Below are positions 1 through 9,104 of a DNA stretch of 64,000 nucleotides, in pieces. The stretch lies in contig CAMYMN010000002.1 of NCBI GenBank assembly GCA_947259395.1, positions 102,439-166,438 of the forward strand. The letters are read 5' to 3'. A model generated the notes under the pieces. The model searched no databases. It was not told where the DNA came from and worked only from the letters and a program-made list of their open reading frames with translations. This stretch comes from an uncultured Gammaproteobacteria bacterium. GTDB lineage: Bacteria; Pseudomonadota; Gammaproteobacteria; Arenicellales; JAANXG01. Position numbers and translations under genes: made by a program. Numbering within the stretch: the stretch's first letter is position 1; each line of letters opens with the position of its first letter.

Positions 1-304
1 CGACTTTCACAACATCTCCGGCACGCAGCCCCACATCGACCCCGGGGATTTTATCGCCGGCCTTGTGGTGCGCCAGTAATTTCGCCCCGGTGGCGGCAAT
101 GACCTGTGAATTGCCGCCGGTGTGGTCGCCGTGTTCATGCGTGTTCAGGACCTGAGTAATCTCCCACCCGCGTTGTTTGGCGGCGTTCAGGCACCGTTTG
201 TGATCCAGCGGGTCAACCGCCAACGCCTCCCCGGTCTGCGGGCATACGATCAGATAATTGAAGTTGCGCCACGCATTCTTGGTCCAAATCTGTTCGACGA
301 TCAT
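1..304 (-). CDS. metallo-beta-lactamase-fold hydrolase, glyoxalase II-like (partial, N-terminal part)
   Basis: This reading frame is absent from the ORF track because it runs off the left edge. Read leftwards from an ATG at 304 it gives about 101 residues starting MIVEQIW and containing the metal-binding motif [10 protein letters not shown], the HxHxDH signature of the metallo-beta-lactamase fold. The family hydrolyses thioesters, and this version with an early HxHxDH motif resembles hydroxyacylglutathione hydrolases. The C-terminal metal ligands lie outside the window, so the substrate cannot be settled. It is divergent from mscL, with about 190 bases between the two starts. Confidence 0.75.
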   Translation of the reverse strand, partial: MIVEQIWTKNAWRNFNYLIVCPQTGEALAVDPLDHKRCLNAAKQRGWEITQVLNTHEHGDHTGGNSQVIAATGAKLLAHHKAGDKIPGVDVGLRAGDVVKV

Positions 305-496
305 CGGCCAACCTGCAGCGTTGTGAGGCCCGCGATGGTAACACGACTCAACGACAGCTGTGCCGGGGTCACCAATGTGTCGTCTGTGCCGGATCGTATT
401 GGTGACAAATTTACCGTCGTTTACATATTCTCATGGCCGCCGAAAAGTCGGTTTATTAAAATTGAGCGGCTTTCAATTTCAATTAAAGGGACGGTT

Positions 497-925
497 ATGT
501 TTAAAGAGTTCAAAGAGTTTGCGATGCGCGGAAACGTGGTGGATATGGCAGTTGGCATCGTTATCGGCGCCGCCTTCGGCACCATTGTCAAGTCGTTTGT
601 CGCCGATGTGTTGATGCCGCCCATCGGTCTGTTGCTCGGTAACGTCGACTTTTCCAACCTGTTCGCGGTGATCAAGGAAGGGGCCACCGCCGCCCCCTAC
701 GCGACCCTCGAGGCAGCCCAGAAAGCTGGCGCGGTGACGCTGAACTATGGTGCATTTTTTAACACCGTGATCAGTTTCGTGATTATCGCGTTTGCGGTGT
801 TTATGGTCATCAAGGCCATCAACAACATGCAGAAACAGGAAGAAGAAACAGAAAAGGCGCCGGCCGAACCGCCGAAGCAAGAACAGCTGCTGACCGAAAT
901 CCGCGACATCCTCCAGGGCAGTTAG
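497..925 (+). CDS. mscL: large-conductance mechanosensitive channel MscL
   Basis: This is an inner-membrane pentameric channel that opens under membrane tension and releases solutes during hypo-osmotic shock. The ORF track starts at 122, but the family begins [13 protein letters not shown], which matches the ATG at 497 preceded by AAAGGGA. That start gives 142 residues, the usual MscL length. The first membrane helix is visible in [15 protein letters not shown] and the second around [22 protein letters not shown] charged cytoplasmic tail rich in E and K follows. It stands alone between the divergent hydrolase and the convergent glycerol-phosphate genes. Confidence 0.96.
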   Translation: MFKEFKEFAMRGNVVDMAVGIVIGAAFGTIVKSFVADVLMPPIGLLLGNVDFSNLFAVIKEGATAAPYATLEAAQKAGAVTLNYGAFFNTVISFVIIAFAVFMVIKAINNMQKQEEETEKAPAEPPKQEQLLTEIRDILQGS

Positions 926-1101
926 TTGCACCCCGTGTCCGGCGCCGGGTCCAAAGCAACCGCGCCCACGCGAACGGCGCCGCGTTCTGAGCGACATCGA
1001 CCGCAGTGACCGGGGCGCCGCGGACCGTCGAAGTCACGTGGTTGAACACCATCGCTCGTGACTCGTGCGTACCCGGGTCGATGGGCAGTGCGAGCGGCGC
1101 G

Positions 1102-2274
1102 TCAGTCATCTGCACGTAACGGCAACTCGCTGGTGTGCGCCACCGGAGTTCTCGTCGGCAGCGTCTTGTGCAGCCGTTTTATCACCTTCTCTGCGGTGGC
1201 CCGATAGCCGGTCAGCTTGCCGCCTAAGATCGAGAGTACCCGCGGGTGACTGGGGTCATCGACTTCCAGCCGTGTCTCGCGGGAGCTTTTGAATGCCGCG
1301 CCTTGGGTCACCGGCAGCACCCGCAATCCCGCCCAAGCCGCCAGTACCTGTGCCGGACGTTGCGGGAAATAATGGCGATGGACCTTGAGCAGATAATCGA
1401 TCTCCTGCGGTAACGGTGCCACGTCACCCGGATCGCCCTGATAACGGTGTTCGGTGGTGCCCAGCAGCGCGACATCATCGCGCCAGGGAATGAGAAACAC
1501 CGCACGACGGTCCTCCGGGACCTCCATGTAGTAGCAGCCATGCTCTACCCCACCTTGCAACTCGAGGTGGGTGCCCTGAATGTTCTCCACCGCCGGCGCC
1601 GCTACCGGCGGCGTAAAACGCTGCAATACCGATGTTGCCCACGGCCCCGCGGCGTTGATCACCGTCTGAGCGGTACACTGGTGGTCACGATCCTGGTAAC
1701 GGTATACCACCCGACAGCCGTCGCCGTTGAGGTTGCCGCGCACGAACGCCGCCGGCCACAAGCACCGGGCGCCCAGAGACTCGGCCGATCGTATCACCGC
1801 CTGGGTCAGGCGTACGTCGTCGGTCTGCGCGTCCCAGTATTGGAACACCGCCTGTAGCCCTTCGGTACGCAGTCCGTCCAGATCATGCCACTGTGCCTTG
1901 GGCAGCGACTGAAAGCGCACCTCTCGTCGCAGTCCCGCCAACAACGCGTAGATACTGAGCCCGGTGCGAATCAGCCACGGCCGCCGGCTAGTGCCTGGAT
2001 AAACGGGAATAAAAAATCGTTGCCGGTGCACCAGACCCGGCGCCAGCCGCAGCAACAGCTCCCGTTCTCGCAGACTTTCGCGCACCAGACCGAATGCCGC
2101 GCTTTCTAGATAACGCAATCCACCATGGATGAGCTTGCTGGAGCGGCTCGACGTCCCTGCCGCGGGGCGCCGTTGCTCCAGCAACAACACCGCATAGCCG
2201 TGCGCCGCGGCAGCCTGTGCGACCCCCGCGCCGTGGATCCCGCCACCCACCACCACGATGTCATAGTTATCCAT
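1102..2274 (-). CDS. glpD: FAD-dependent glycerol-3-phosphate dehydrogenase-like oxidoreductase (short GlpD)
   Basis: It probably oxidises sn-glycerol 3-phosphate to dihydroxyacetone phosphate at the membrane and passes electrons to the quinone pool. The N-terminus MDNYDIVVVGGGIHGAG is an FAD-binding Rossmann motif, and SSKLIHGGLRYLE is a GlpD hallmark. The ORF track start at 2607 lies deep inside the upstream gene. The ATG at 2274 gives 390 residues and overlaps the diesterase gene by 8 bases. At 390 residues it is about 110 shorter than E. coli GlpD and appears to lack most of the C-terminal DAO_C domain. The assignment to the GlpD family is firm, the exact substrate less so. Confidence 0.85.
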   Translation of the reverse strand: MDNYDIVVVGGGIHGAGVAQAAAAHGYAVLLLEQRRPAAGTSSRSSKLIHGGLRYLESAAFGLVRESLRERELLLRLAPGLVHRQRFFIPVYPGTSRRPWLIRTGLSIYALLAGLRREVRFQSLPKAQWHDLDGLRTEGLQAVFQYWDAQTDDVRLTQAVIRSAESLGARCLWPAAFVRGNLNGDGCRVVYRYQDRDHQCTAQTVINAAGPWATSVLQRFTPPVAAPAVENIQGTHLELQGGVEHGCYYMEVPEDRRAVFLIPWRDDVALLGTTEHRYQGDPGDVAPLPQEIDYLLKVHRHYFPQRPAQVLAAWAGLRVLPVTQGAAFKSSRETRLEVDDPSHPRVLSILGGKLTGYRATAEKVIKRLHKTLPTRTPVAHTSELPLRADD

Positions 2275-3049
2275 GGCGTGCGCGCTTTGCCAACAGGGGA
2301 TGTTGCAACATATCGACGATGCGGTCGGTCTCCACCAGGTCGATACCGCGCGTGGAAAACGCCAAGGCCTGGTCCGGATCATCGACGACATACACGGCCC
2401 ATTGCCACGGCCCACGCCAGATGTCGTGGTCGTGTTCGGGAAGGATGTCCGTGTCGCAAAATAAATAGTTGGGTGCCATCGCCTCGGCCCGTACCTGGTT
2501 GTCGGCGTTCCATTCCGGCAGTACCCAACCGATGCGCACGCCGTGGTTCCAACATGCATATTCCATCGCCGCTGCGTCAAAAGAGATGAACACCGCCTGG
2601 TCGCCAAATGCGCGCAATATCTTTACCGTCGCATCAACCATGTTGGCGCGCCCGAAATGAATAAGGCTGGCACGTTTTAACTCTACAAAGGCGGTGACCT
2701 CGGGCCACACCGCCAGCAATTCGCAAAACTCGAGCAGCGACGGAATCGGGTTGTTGGTGAAGCGATCCCCGAAACGCGCCGGAAATGACGCGCGCAGCTT
2801 CTTGACCTGTGCGAGAGAGCGCGTCAACAGACCACCGGCGACCCCGGACATGCGCAGCGTGTCGGAATCGTGATACAGCACCGGGACACCGTCAGCGGTG
2901 AGCTGTACATCCAACTCCAAATACCGTGCACCGGCCTGCAGCGCGGCCTCAAAACCGATGAGCGTGTTTCCGGGCATCGATGCCGGAACGCCGCGGTGCG
3001 CGACCAGGTGCGGCGCTTGCGGTGTGTGATTAGCGAGCTTTTGTCGCAT
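2267..3049 (-). CDS. ugpQ: glycerophosphodiester phosphodiesterase
   Basis: It hydrolyses glycerophosphodiesters derived from phospholipid turnover to glycerol 3-phosphate and an alcohol. The 260-residue protein shows the family active-site set: AHRG near residues 17-20, ELDVQ near 45-49 and YHD near 59-61. No signal peptide is seen, so it is probably cytoplasmic like E. coli UgpQ. Its 3' end overlaps the start of the short GlpD gene by 8 bases, so the two are probably translationally coupled. Its product, glycerol 3-phosphate, is the expected substrate of that neighbour. Confidence 0.93.
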   Translation of the reverse strand: MRQKLANHTPQAPHLVAHRGVPASMPGNTLIGFEAALQAGARYLELDVQLTADGVPVLYHDSDTLRMSGVAGGLLTRSLAQVKKLRASFPARFGDRFTNNPIPSLLEFCELLAVWPEVTAFVELKRASLIHFGRANMVDATVKILRAFGDQAVFISFDAAAMEYACWNHGVRIGWVLPEWNADNQVRAEAMAPNYLFCDTDILPEHDHDIWRGPWQWAVYVVDDPDQALAFSTRGIDLVETDRIVDMLQHPLLAKRARHG

Positions 3050-3228
3050 ATCTACAAAAGACGTCGCTGCGCAGGCCAGGGTAACTGACCGCCCCGTAGT
3101 GCATCGCGGGCGCTAACCAGCGGTGTTTGGTGATTGTCAATAAATGCATGAGCCTTAACGCACGCGCGTGTCATCCTGGAGCGACAGTTTATCGTTATCT
3201 AGAGATCAACCATACGGGAACATTGCTG

Positions 3229-3681
3229 ATGTACAAACAAATTGTTGGTGTGGTGTTGGCCGGCACCATGGTTGCCGGCGGCTGTGCGATGACCAAAGAA
3301 GAGGCGGGCACGGCCACCGGTGCGGTGGCTGGCGACGTGCTCGGTTCCACCATCGGTGACGGCAGCGGCCAAGTTGCCGCAACATTCGTAGGTGCAGTGC
3401 TCGGGGCCCTGGTGGGCCAAGAAATCGGCCGTTCCTTGGATCGCGTCGATGAACTGCATGCGCAACACGTGCTGGAGTACAACCGTGTCGGGGAAAGTAC
3501 CCGCTGGGTGAATCCGGACGAGGGCAGTCAAGTCACCATCACTCCTACGCAGACCTACCAAACACCGTCGGGCGAATATTGCCGCGAATTCCAAACCGAC
3601 ACTATTGTCGGCCGCAACCGGGAAAAGGCGTATGGGACGGCATGCCGGCAACCCGATGGGTCTTGGCGGATCGTCAACTAA
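3229..3681 (+). CDS. glycine-zipper outer-membrane lipoprotein, RT0821/Lpp0805-like surface antigen family
   Basis: The ORF track starts at 3127, but a signal sequence begins at the ATG at 3229: MYKQIVGVVLAGTMVAGGC, with Cys as likely lipidation site although the lipobox is not perfect. The 150-residue product then has a glycine-zipper stretch (TGAVAGDVLGSTIGDG and GAVLGALVGQEIG). The C-terminal half EYCREFQTD...YGTACRQPDGSW is typical of the 17-kDa surface antigen family. Its molecular role is not known. A hairpin that could end transcription follows at 3711. Confidence 0.82.
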   Translation: MYKQIVGVVLAGTMVAGGCAMTKEEAGTATGAVAGDVLGSTIGDGSGQVAATFVGAVLGALVGQEIGRSLDRVDELHAQHVLEYNRVGESTRWVNPDEGSQVTITPTQTYQTPSGEYCREFQTDTIVGRNREKAYGTACRQPDGSWRIVN

Positions 3682-3710
3682 GAATAATTGGCTTCCAAGA
3701 GAGCACTCCG

Positions 3711-3733
3711 ACCCGGTGTGCTCACCGGGTTTA
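3711..3733 (+). terminator. candidate Rho-independent terminator after the glycine-zipper lipoprotein
   Basis: The inverted repeat ACCCGGTG-tgct-CACCGGGT has 8 perfect pairs and a 4-base loop, followed by TTTA. It lies 30 bases past the stop codon, between two convergent genes. The T run is short, so termination efficiency is uncertain. Confidence 0.55.
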
Positions 3734-4396
3734 CAATCGTTGCTCGAGCCGGTGTTGGCGGCTCGCGTCGTACGCCGCCCGCTGGCGTTCATCGGTGAAC
3801 GAATCTTTGAGATCATCGTAAGCTTGGCGCGCCCATTCACGGTCGGCGAACACGGTGATGATGCCTTCCGCCCACTTGAGCCGGTCGCCCGGCGCTGACA
3901 ATGTTGCGCCTGCCGTGCGGGCGGCGAGTTCTTGCAGCGCGTCAAGATCCTTGCATTCGGCCTCCACCTTGGTGAGTAGCGATGTTGCCAACTCCGCATC
4001 GACCTGCCCGGCCATGTGCGCCAGGTCCATGATCTCATCCAGTCCCGTCGCCTCCTCCACGGCCTACGCCAGCAGCGTCTTGCCGGTTTCGGCATCGCCG
4101 ACCAGGGTCGCGAAGGCATGACCTACCGCTGCGAATTCCTTACCCTCGAAGCACGCCTCTTTAGCTTGCTGCAACAAGTCCTTGGCATATTCTTGGTCCC
4201 CCAGTCCGGCGGCGAAACTTCTCGCTACGTCGACGTATTGCGCCGGAAGCTGGCATTGCATCTCCGCCTGCTGCAACAGGTGCCTGGCGTATTGTTTGTC
4301 CTCCGGGTCGCTCAACGCTTCATTGGCCAACGCCACGAAGTCATCGCTGCTGGTGCCGTCTGTTTCTCGCGCCTCTTGGTCTTGTTTCGTCGCCAT
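3731..4396 (-). pseudogene. helical-repeat protein interrupted by an in-frame amber codon
   Basis: The ORF track shows two pieces, 4064-4450 and 3731-4060, but they are in the same frame and separated only by TAG (4066-4064) and one GCC codon. The likely start is the ATG at 4396 (MATKQDQEARE), giving about 221 residues if read through. The protein has repeats of about 38 residues with the pattern D-x-E-YA-x-x-LLQQA. In the third repeat LLQQA is replaced by LLA-stop-A, so TAG sits where the second repeat has Gln (CAG to TAG is one transition). It could be a recent nonsense mutation, a sequencing error, or a truncated 110-residue protein. No function is recognised. Confidence 0.65.
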
Positions 4397-4511
4397 CTCT
4401 AAAATTAAGGCTGGGCTGGAGGTTGTTGCGGGCGGGGAATCATAGCGCACGCGGCGTCGGCGCAGGAAATCATCACTACAATTTCTCTTTAGGCTGCGCT
4501 AAGGTCGCTTA

Positions 4512-5534
4512 ATGTCTGAGCCCGCCACACACGATATCACCGACAACAGCAGCGAGGCACGCGCCTATCAGGCCTTGCAGCCGGAACAGATTCTGAATGC
4601 TGTAGAAAGTGTTGGTTTTCACTGTGACGGCCGACTATTGGCGCTCAACAGCTACGAAAACCGCGTGTATCAAGTGGGGCTGGAAGACGCCGCGCCCATG
4701 ATCGCGAAATTCTATCGCCCGCATCGCTGGAGTGATGACGCGATCCACGAAGAGCATAGCTTCGCTGGCGAGTTGGCGGCAGCGGAAATCCCGGTGGTCC
4801 CGCCGTGGCGTTCGACCTCTGGCGAGACCTTGCATCTTCAAGGACCGTTCCGCTTTACGCTGTTTCCCCGGCATGGCGGCCGGGCGCCGGAGCTGGACAA
4901 CCCGGCACACCTGAAACAACTCGGACGCTTTCTGGGACGCATCCACGTGGTCGGCGCCGTGTGCGAGTTCGCACATCGCCCGGCGTTGACGATCGAATCC
5001 TTCGGTCACGACGCGTACCGTTACTTGTTGGAGAACGGGTTCCTGCCGCCGGAACTCGAGACCCCCTATCGGTCGATCGCCGAGGATGTGTTACAACGCG
5101 TCGGCTATTGTTTTGACCGCGCCGGGGAGGTCGGTCGTTTACGTTTACACGGCGACTGCCACAGCGGGAACATATTGTGGGCCGAAACAGGGCCTCACAT
5201 CGTCGACCTGGATGACGCTAGAACGGGTCCCGCGATCCAGGACCTGTGGATGTTCTTATCCGGTGATCGCGCTTACCGAACGGCGCGTTTGCATGAGTTG
5301 TTGGACGGTTACACCCAGTTCAATGACTTTGATGCGCGTGAGCTGCACCTGGTCGAAGCACTGCGCACGCTGCGCCTGCTACACTATCACGCGTGGTTGG
5401 CGAAGCGGTGGAACGATCCGGCGTTTCCGCGGGCGTTTCCATGGTTCAACACTCAGCGCTGCTGGGAGGACCACATCCTCTCGCTGCGCGAGCAGGCTGC
5501 GTTGATGGACGAACCCGCCCTCGAGTGGCCTTGA
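4512..5534 (+). CDS. srkA: stress response Ser/Thr kinase SrkA (YihE/RdoA family)
   Basis: It is a cytoplasmic aminoglycoside-phosphotransferase-fold protein kinase which in E. coli counteracts stress-induced death. The 340-residue length is close to E. coli SrkA. Motifs seen are the N-terminal NSYENRVYQVG nucleotide loop, the catalytic LHGDCHSGNILW, and the metal-binding IVDLDDARTGPAIQDLW. The start ATG at 4512 follows a leader with no strong Shine-Dalgarno. It precedes the membrane exonuclease gene by about 155 bases on the same strand; no functional link between them is known. Confidence 0.93.
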   Translation: MSEPATHDITDNSSEARAYQALQPEQILNAVESVGFHCDGRLLALNSYENRVYQVGLEDAAPMIAKFYRPHRWSDDAIHEEHSFAGELAAAEIPVVPPWRSTSGETLHLQGPFRFTLFPRHGGRAPELDNPAHLKQLGRFLGRIHVVGAVCEFAHRPALTIESFGHDAYRYLLENGFLPPELETPYRSIAEDVLQRVGYCFDRAGEVGRLRLHGDCHSGNILWAETGPHIVDLDDARTGPAIQDLWMFLSGDRAYRTARLHELLDGYTQFNDFDARELHLVEALRTLRLLHYHAWLAKRWNDPAFPRAFPWFNTQRCWEDHILSLREQAALMDEPALEWP

Positions 5535-5689
5535 CCCGCGTATTGCACAACCCGTCCCGGGAACCGGCGGCGACTAATTCAATCAATCCCCTCGCCGGTC
5601 TCGCCGCCCCGCCGCAACAGGCGGGCAATTGGTTGCGGTTATTGAATCGAAATCAACCATTCCACAGCCCGTGCGGTTACAATTTCACT

Positions 5690-7144
5690 ATGGGCAATCG
5701 GCTCTTCTACGTTGCCGCCGGCCTGACCCTGGTCATCATCGCGATGTTCGCACTGGATATCTGGATGGTTGTAGCGGGCGTCTGGCCGCCGCTGGTGACA
5801 GTCATTGTTTTCGCGCTGCAGTGCCTGATGCTGGTCAGCATCGTCTGGGGGGCGTACTCGCTGCTGGATCTGCGCGTGTTTCGCCCGCTGCACTTGATCA
5901 AAGACCAGGTAAAAATCGTCACCCACATCGACAGTGAATACCGCTTTGAGCTCCCGGAAAAGCACTACTTGGGAGACCTGCCGAAATGCGCGGAAGAACT
6001 GGGGCAATCACTGGCGCGCGAACGCGGGGAAACGGCGCGCGCGATGGAGTCGGCGGCAGATCGCGTAGATCAGCGTAAGGCGCGCCTGGAGGCGATCTTG
6101 CACGATCTGACCGAAGGCGTTGTGGTGTGCACGCTCAATCACCTGATTGTGTTATTCAATCAGGCCGCGGCGTCGCTGCTGCAGGACGCCGGTCCGTTGG
6201 GTCTGCACCGCTCGGTTACCGCATTGTTCGAGGGTGACGACATCGAGCACCACCTCAAAACAATGCTCGCACGGTATTATCACACCGACGAGGTGGACAT
6301 CGGTGAATTCGGATGCCGGCTCGCGGGGTCCGCCGCGGGCAGGGTGGCGGTGCGCATGAACTTGATTATCGATCCGGACGGCAGCTGCTCCGGCTATGTG
6401 CTGTCATTGGCCGGGAAGGGGCTATTGCGTATCGAACGGCATAAAGACAGCGGGGTCAGTGTATTGACCGATCGTCCCGAGTTCTACGATTTCTCCCTTT
6501 TCGACCGCGACGCCCCGGGGGAGTTGATGGACAGCAACCTCCTGGAGCTCGACTATGTGGTGTTCGATACCGAGACCACCGGCCTCAATCCGTCGAAAGG
6601 TGACGAAATCGTTCAGATTTCCGGTGTGCGGGTGATCAACAACCGCGTCCTCGAGAGTGACCATTTCGACATTCTGGTGAATCCCAGAGTACCGATTCCC
6701 AAGCAATCGATTCGATTCCACGGCATCACCGACGACATGGTGACCGACGCACCCGGGATTTGCGAGGCGCTGAATATGTTTCACGAGTTTACACGGGATG
6801 CGGTGCTGGTCGCCCACAATGCGGCCTTTGACATGAAATTCATAAAGCTCAAAGAGAGCTCTTGCGGTGTGGCCTTCGACCATCCGGTGCTGGACACCTT
6901 GCTGTTGTCGTTCGTACTGCAACCCAATCACAGCGTGCACACACTCGATGCGATCGCCGCACGTTTTGGAATCGAAATCAAACCGGAGCTTCGCCACACC
7001 GCTCTAGGGGACTCACAGGCCACGGCAGAGATATTTGTCAGAATGCTAACGGCACTCGAACAGCAGGGAATGTTCTCGTTGAGAGAGGCGATTGAGGCGT
7101 CGAACCAGGTGTTCGAGATCCGCCGACTTCAAGAGCAGCATTGA
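5690..7144 (+). CDS. membrane-anchored PAS-like / DEDDh 3'-5' exonuclease (DNA polymerase III epsilon-like)
   Basis: The ORF track begins inside srkA; the ATG at 5690 (MGNRLFYVAAG) is preferred because two membrane helices follow at once (residues about 5-27 and 35-58). After a coiled region, residues about 130-250 look PAS-like (LEAILHDLTEGVVVCTLNHLIVLFNQAA). The C-terminal third is a DnaQ/PolC-type exonuclease: VVFDTETTGL (Exo I), AHNAAFDMKF (Exo II) and HTALGDSQAT (Exo III) carry the DEDDh residues. Protein length is 484. It faces the CBS-DUF294 gene tail to tail, and I recall related genes sitting near DUF294 genes in other proteobacteria. The role is unknown; a signal-responsive nuclease at the membrane is an inference. 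Confidence 0.85.
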   Translation: MGNRLFYVAAGLTLVIIAMFALDIWMVVAGVWPPLVTVIVFALQCLMLVSIVWGAYSLLDLRVFRPLHLIKDQVKIVTHIDSEYRFELPEKHYLGDLPKCAEELGQSLARERGETARAMESAADRVDQRKARLEAILHDLTEGVVVCTLNHLIVLFNQAAASLLQDAGPLGLHRSVTALFEGDDIEHHLKTMLARYYHTDEVDIGEFGCRLAGSAAGRVAVRMNLIIDPDGSCSGYVLSLAGKGLLRIERHKDSGVSVLTDRPEFYDFSLFDRDAPGELMDSNLLELDYVVFDTETTGLNPSKGDEIVQISGVRVINNRVLESDHFDILVNPRVPIPKQSIRFHGITDDMVTDAPGICEALNMFHEFTRDAVLVAHNAAFDMKFIKLKESSCGVAFDHPVLDTLLLSFVLQPNHSVHTLDAIAARFGIEIKPELRHTALGDSQATAEIFVRMLTALEQQGMFSLREAIEASNQVFEIRRLQEQH

Positions 7145-7236
7145 TCCGCATCCTGCAACAAGGCGGCACACGAACGGCCGGCGCTGTCGCTAATCAAGAC
7201 TGCTATCGATGTGCCGGGGGTGAACGACCCTGGGTG

Positions 7237-8694
7237 TCAAAACAGCTCTCCTGTCAAATCCGCACGCAACCGGCTGCGGTACTGCTTGATTGCCCTGAAC
7301 CCGTCGACCAGCATATCGCGCTCACGCTTGGATAACGCGTCGATGGAGACGTGATTTCCCACCGCCTCCCCGGCCTCGAAATCCCGGAGCTGCTGCCGCA
7401 ACAGCAGATTGGCAATGTGACGATAGGCGCCTGAAAGATAGTCTTGTTCGTCCGCAGACAACTTCGACTGCCGCTGTAATGTGGCAATGCGCTTCAGCGT
7501 GGAGGTCTCCGCAACCCCGCGGGCCAGCGCCGCAATACGCACCGCGCCGACCAGCGGCAAGGTGCCGGTCAGTTTCAGATTCAGCTTGCCCTTGTTCGGG
7601 CCGTCCAGCTTGTCGAGCAACAAGCGATTGAACGGACCCAGCGCGACCTCGTGCTCTTCATCGAGCTTGTACATCTCCCGCAGGAAGAACGGCCGCTGCG
7701 CCGCCTCGGTCACAAAGGCGCGAAGGTCGGCGGCCAGGGCCCCAGTGCCGTACACCGGGACGAAATCGAAAAATATATCTGCCAACCGCAGCGCCGTACC
7801 CGCGCCCTTCCCCACCCAACGGCCGATCTGATCGTGCCATTGCGATATGGTTTTTCGCCACAACGGATTCGTCGCCATGACATTACCTTTGCAATACCCG
7901 AAGCCCACCTGATTCAGGGCCTCGGTCATGCGCTCGGCAAGCTCAATAAACCAGGGGTCGACTTCCGTGTGCCGGGCGTCGGGGTAATCCGCGAGAACGA
8001 AACCGTTGTCTTGGTCGGGGTATAGATAGCTTTCACCGCGGCCCCCCGACCCGAGGGTGATCACGTCGAACTCCACCGGCGGATCGCCCCAGCCAGCGGC
8101 GGCCATTTGCATCACACACAGGTTGACAATACGGCGGCAGAGATCGTTGTTGATCCTTGACAGCAGCGCTTGAATTTCGGGCGCCGGAACCGCGTCGGAG
8201 CACAGTTGCTTGGCCACCTCCACCTGCGCCTGCTTGGTGTGCTTCATCCCCTCAACAGTCTCCGAGTGGGTCAGGATTTCGATCTGGTCGACCATTTGCT
8301 GCGCGGCCATCGCTAGCGCATGGTGCAGCTGAAGTCCCCCGACGACGCCGCCATGCTTATCCACCACCGGCATGTGACGCAGGCGTCCACGCCGCATCTG
8401 GGCGATCGCATGATAGAGAAGCTCGTCGTCACGAACGGTTTGCAGCGGCGCAGTCATGACTTGGTCAACGGGCGTATTCCCTGGAAGTTGAAACGCCAAC
8501 CGCCGAACCACATCCTGCTCGGTGATAATCGCCACCGGGGTACCGTCCCCGTCGACAATAACGATGCTGTCGGCCTGCGCGTCGCGCATGCGGCGCACCG
8601 CATCTTCACAGGACGTGCCCACCGGCACCGTCACCGGCGCCGGCCCCATGTGGTCGCGGACCAACCGTGTGAAAACCGCTGTATGTGAAAGCAT
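7237..8694 (-). CDS. CBS-domain pair plus DUF294 nucleotidyltransferase-like protein
   Basis: The 485-residue protein starts with two CBS domains (residues about 10-130), which usually bind adenine nucleotides. A putative nucleotidyltransferase core follows, with LGSGGRGESYLYPDQDNGFV, the GS-x-D-type signature of the DUF294/GlnD-like fold. A helical C-terminal domain (DUF294_C) ends the protein. Many relatives also carry an N-terminal cyclic-nucleotide-binding domain, which is missing here. It is convergent with the PAS/exonuclease gene. Homologues are presumed to be signal-transduction uridylyl- or adenylyltransferases, but the target is not known. Confidence 0.88.
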   Translation of the reverse strand: MLSHTAVFTRLVRDHMGPAPVTVPVGTSCEDAVRRMRDAQADSIVIVDGDGTPVAIITEQDVVRRLAFQLPGNTPVDQVMTAPLQTVRDDELLYHAIAQMRRGRLRHMPVVDKHGGVVGGLQLHHALAMAAQQMVDQIEILTHSETVEGMKHTKQAQVEVAKQLCSDAVPAPEIQALLSRINNDLCRRIVNLCVMQMAAAGWGDPPVEFDVITLGSGGRGESYLYPDQDNGFVLADYPDARHTEVDPWFIELAERMTEALNQVGFGYCKGNVMATNPLWRKTISQWHDQIGRWVGKGAGTALRLADIFFDFVPVYGTGALAADLRAFVTEAAQRPFFLREMYKLDEEHEVALGPFNRLLLDKLDGPNKGKLNLKLTGTLPLVGAVRIAALARGVAETSTLKRIATLQRQSKLSADEQDYLSGAYRHIANLLLRQQLRDFEAGEAVGNHVSIDALSKRERDMLVDGFRAIKQYRSRLRADLTGELF

Positions 8695-9104
8695 ATGTGA
8701 CTAAATTTTCAATCGAATTGTCAGGCCCAATTCACTGCGGTCCCTCATCGGCCCATGCCGTGGCCGTAAAGATATCGGCGGCGACAGATCTCGAGTAGAA
8801 TTTTAGGTCAGCGCCTTGCATAAACAACCAATACCCAAGATTATTGGCTTTCCGAAGAGTTTTTGCTAGCGTGGCCGGCTTATAACAAAACCACTCACGG
8901 TGACCGCAGACGCGGCGGTCGACCTCACCCACCGGCGCGCGCAGTGCGCCAAGGCGACAAAGAAAATAACGAATGCAGTTTAAAATAGCGAGTTCGATGA
9001 ATGTTCGTTGCGACGTTTCCTGCCCGGGGTTGGACCGATCCCGGCGCCATCATCCGGGATCATTGATGCGCTGTAGACGATAGGTTTACCGTCTTTAACT
9101 ACCT
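8695..9104. other. intergenic stretch with a degenerate repeat end
   Basis: This 410-base gap lies between the divergent DUF294 and rhomboid genes and presumably holds both promoters. The 66-codon minus-strand ORF inside it has no recognisable features. The segment 9048-9076 (CATCATCCGGGAT then cattGATGCGCtgTAG) resembles the right end of the CTAG-type element found at 10908-10943 and elsewhere. Nothing else stands out. Confidence 0.5.

Noticed and set aside
479-997. Minus-strand 172-codon ORF over mscL
   Set aside because: It is the antisense shadow of mscL, with Cys/His/Arg-rich composition and no domain.
4064-4066. Programmed amber recoding (pyrrolysine)
   Set aside because: No pyl genes or supporting context are in the window; a nonsense change or sequencing error is simpler.
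3199-4119. Minus-strand 306-codon ORF over the glycine-zipper gene and repeat protein
   Set aside because: It is an alternative frame across two better-supported genes, with biased Arg/Trp/His composition.
8732-8932. Minus-strand 66-codon ORF in the DUF294-rhomboid gap
   Set aside because: No ribosome binding site, domain or coding composition supports it.
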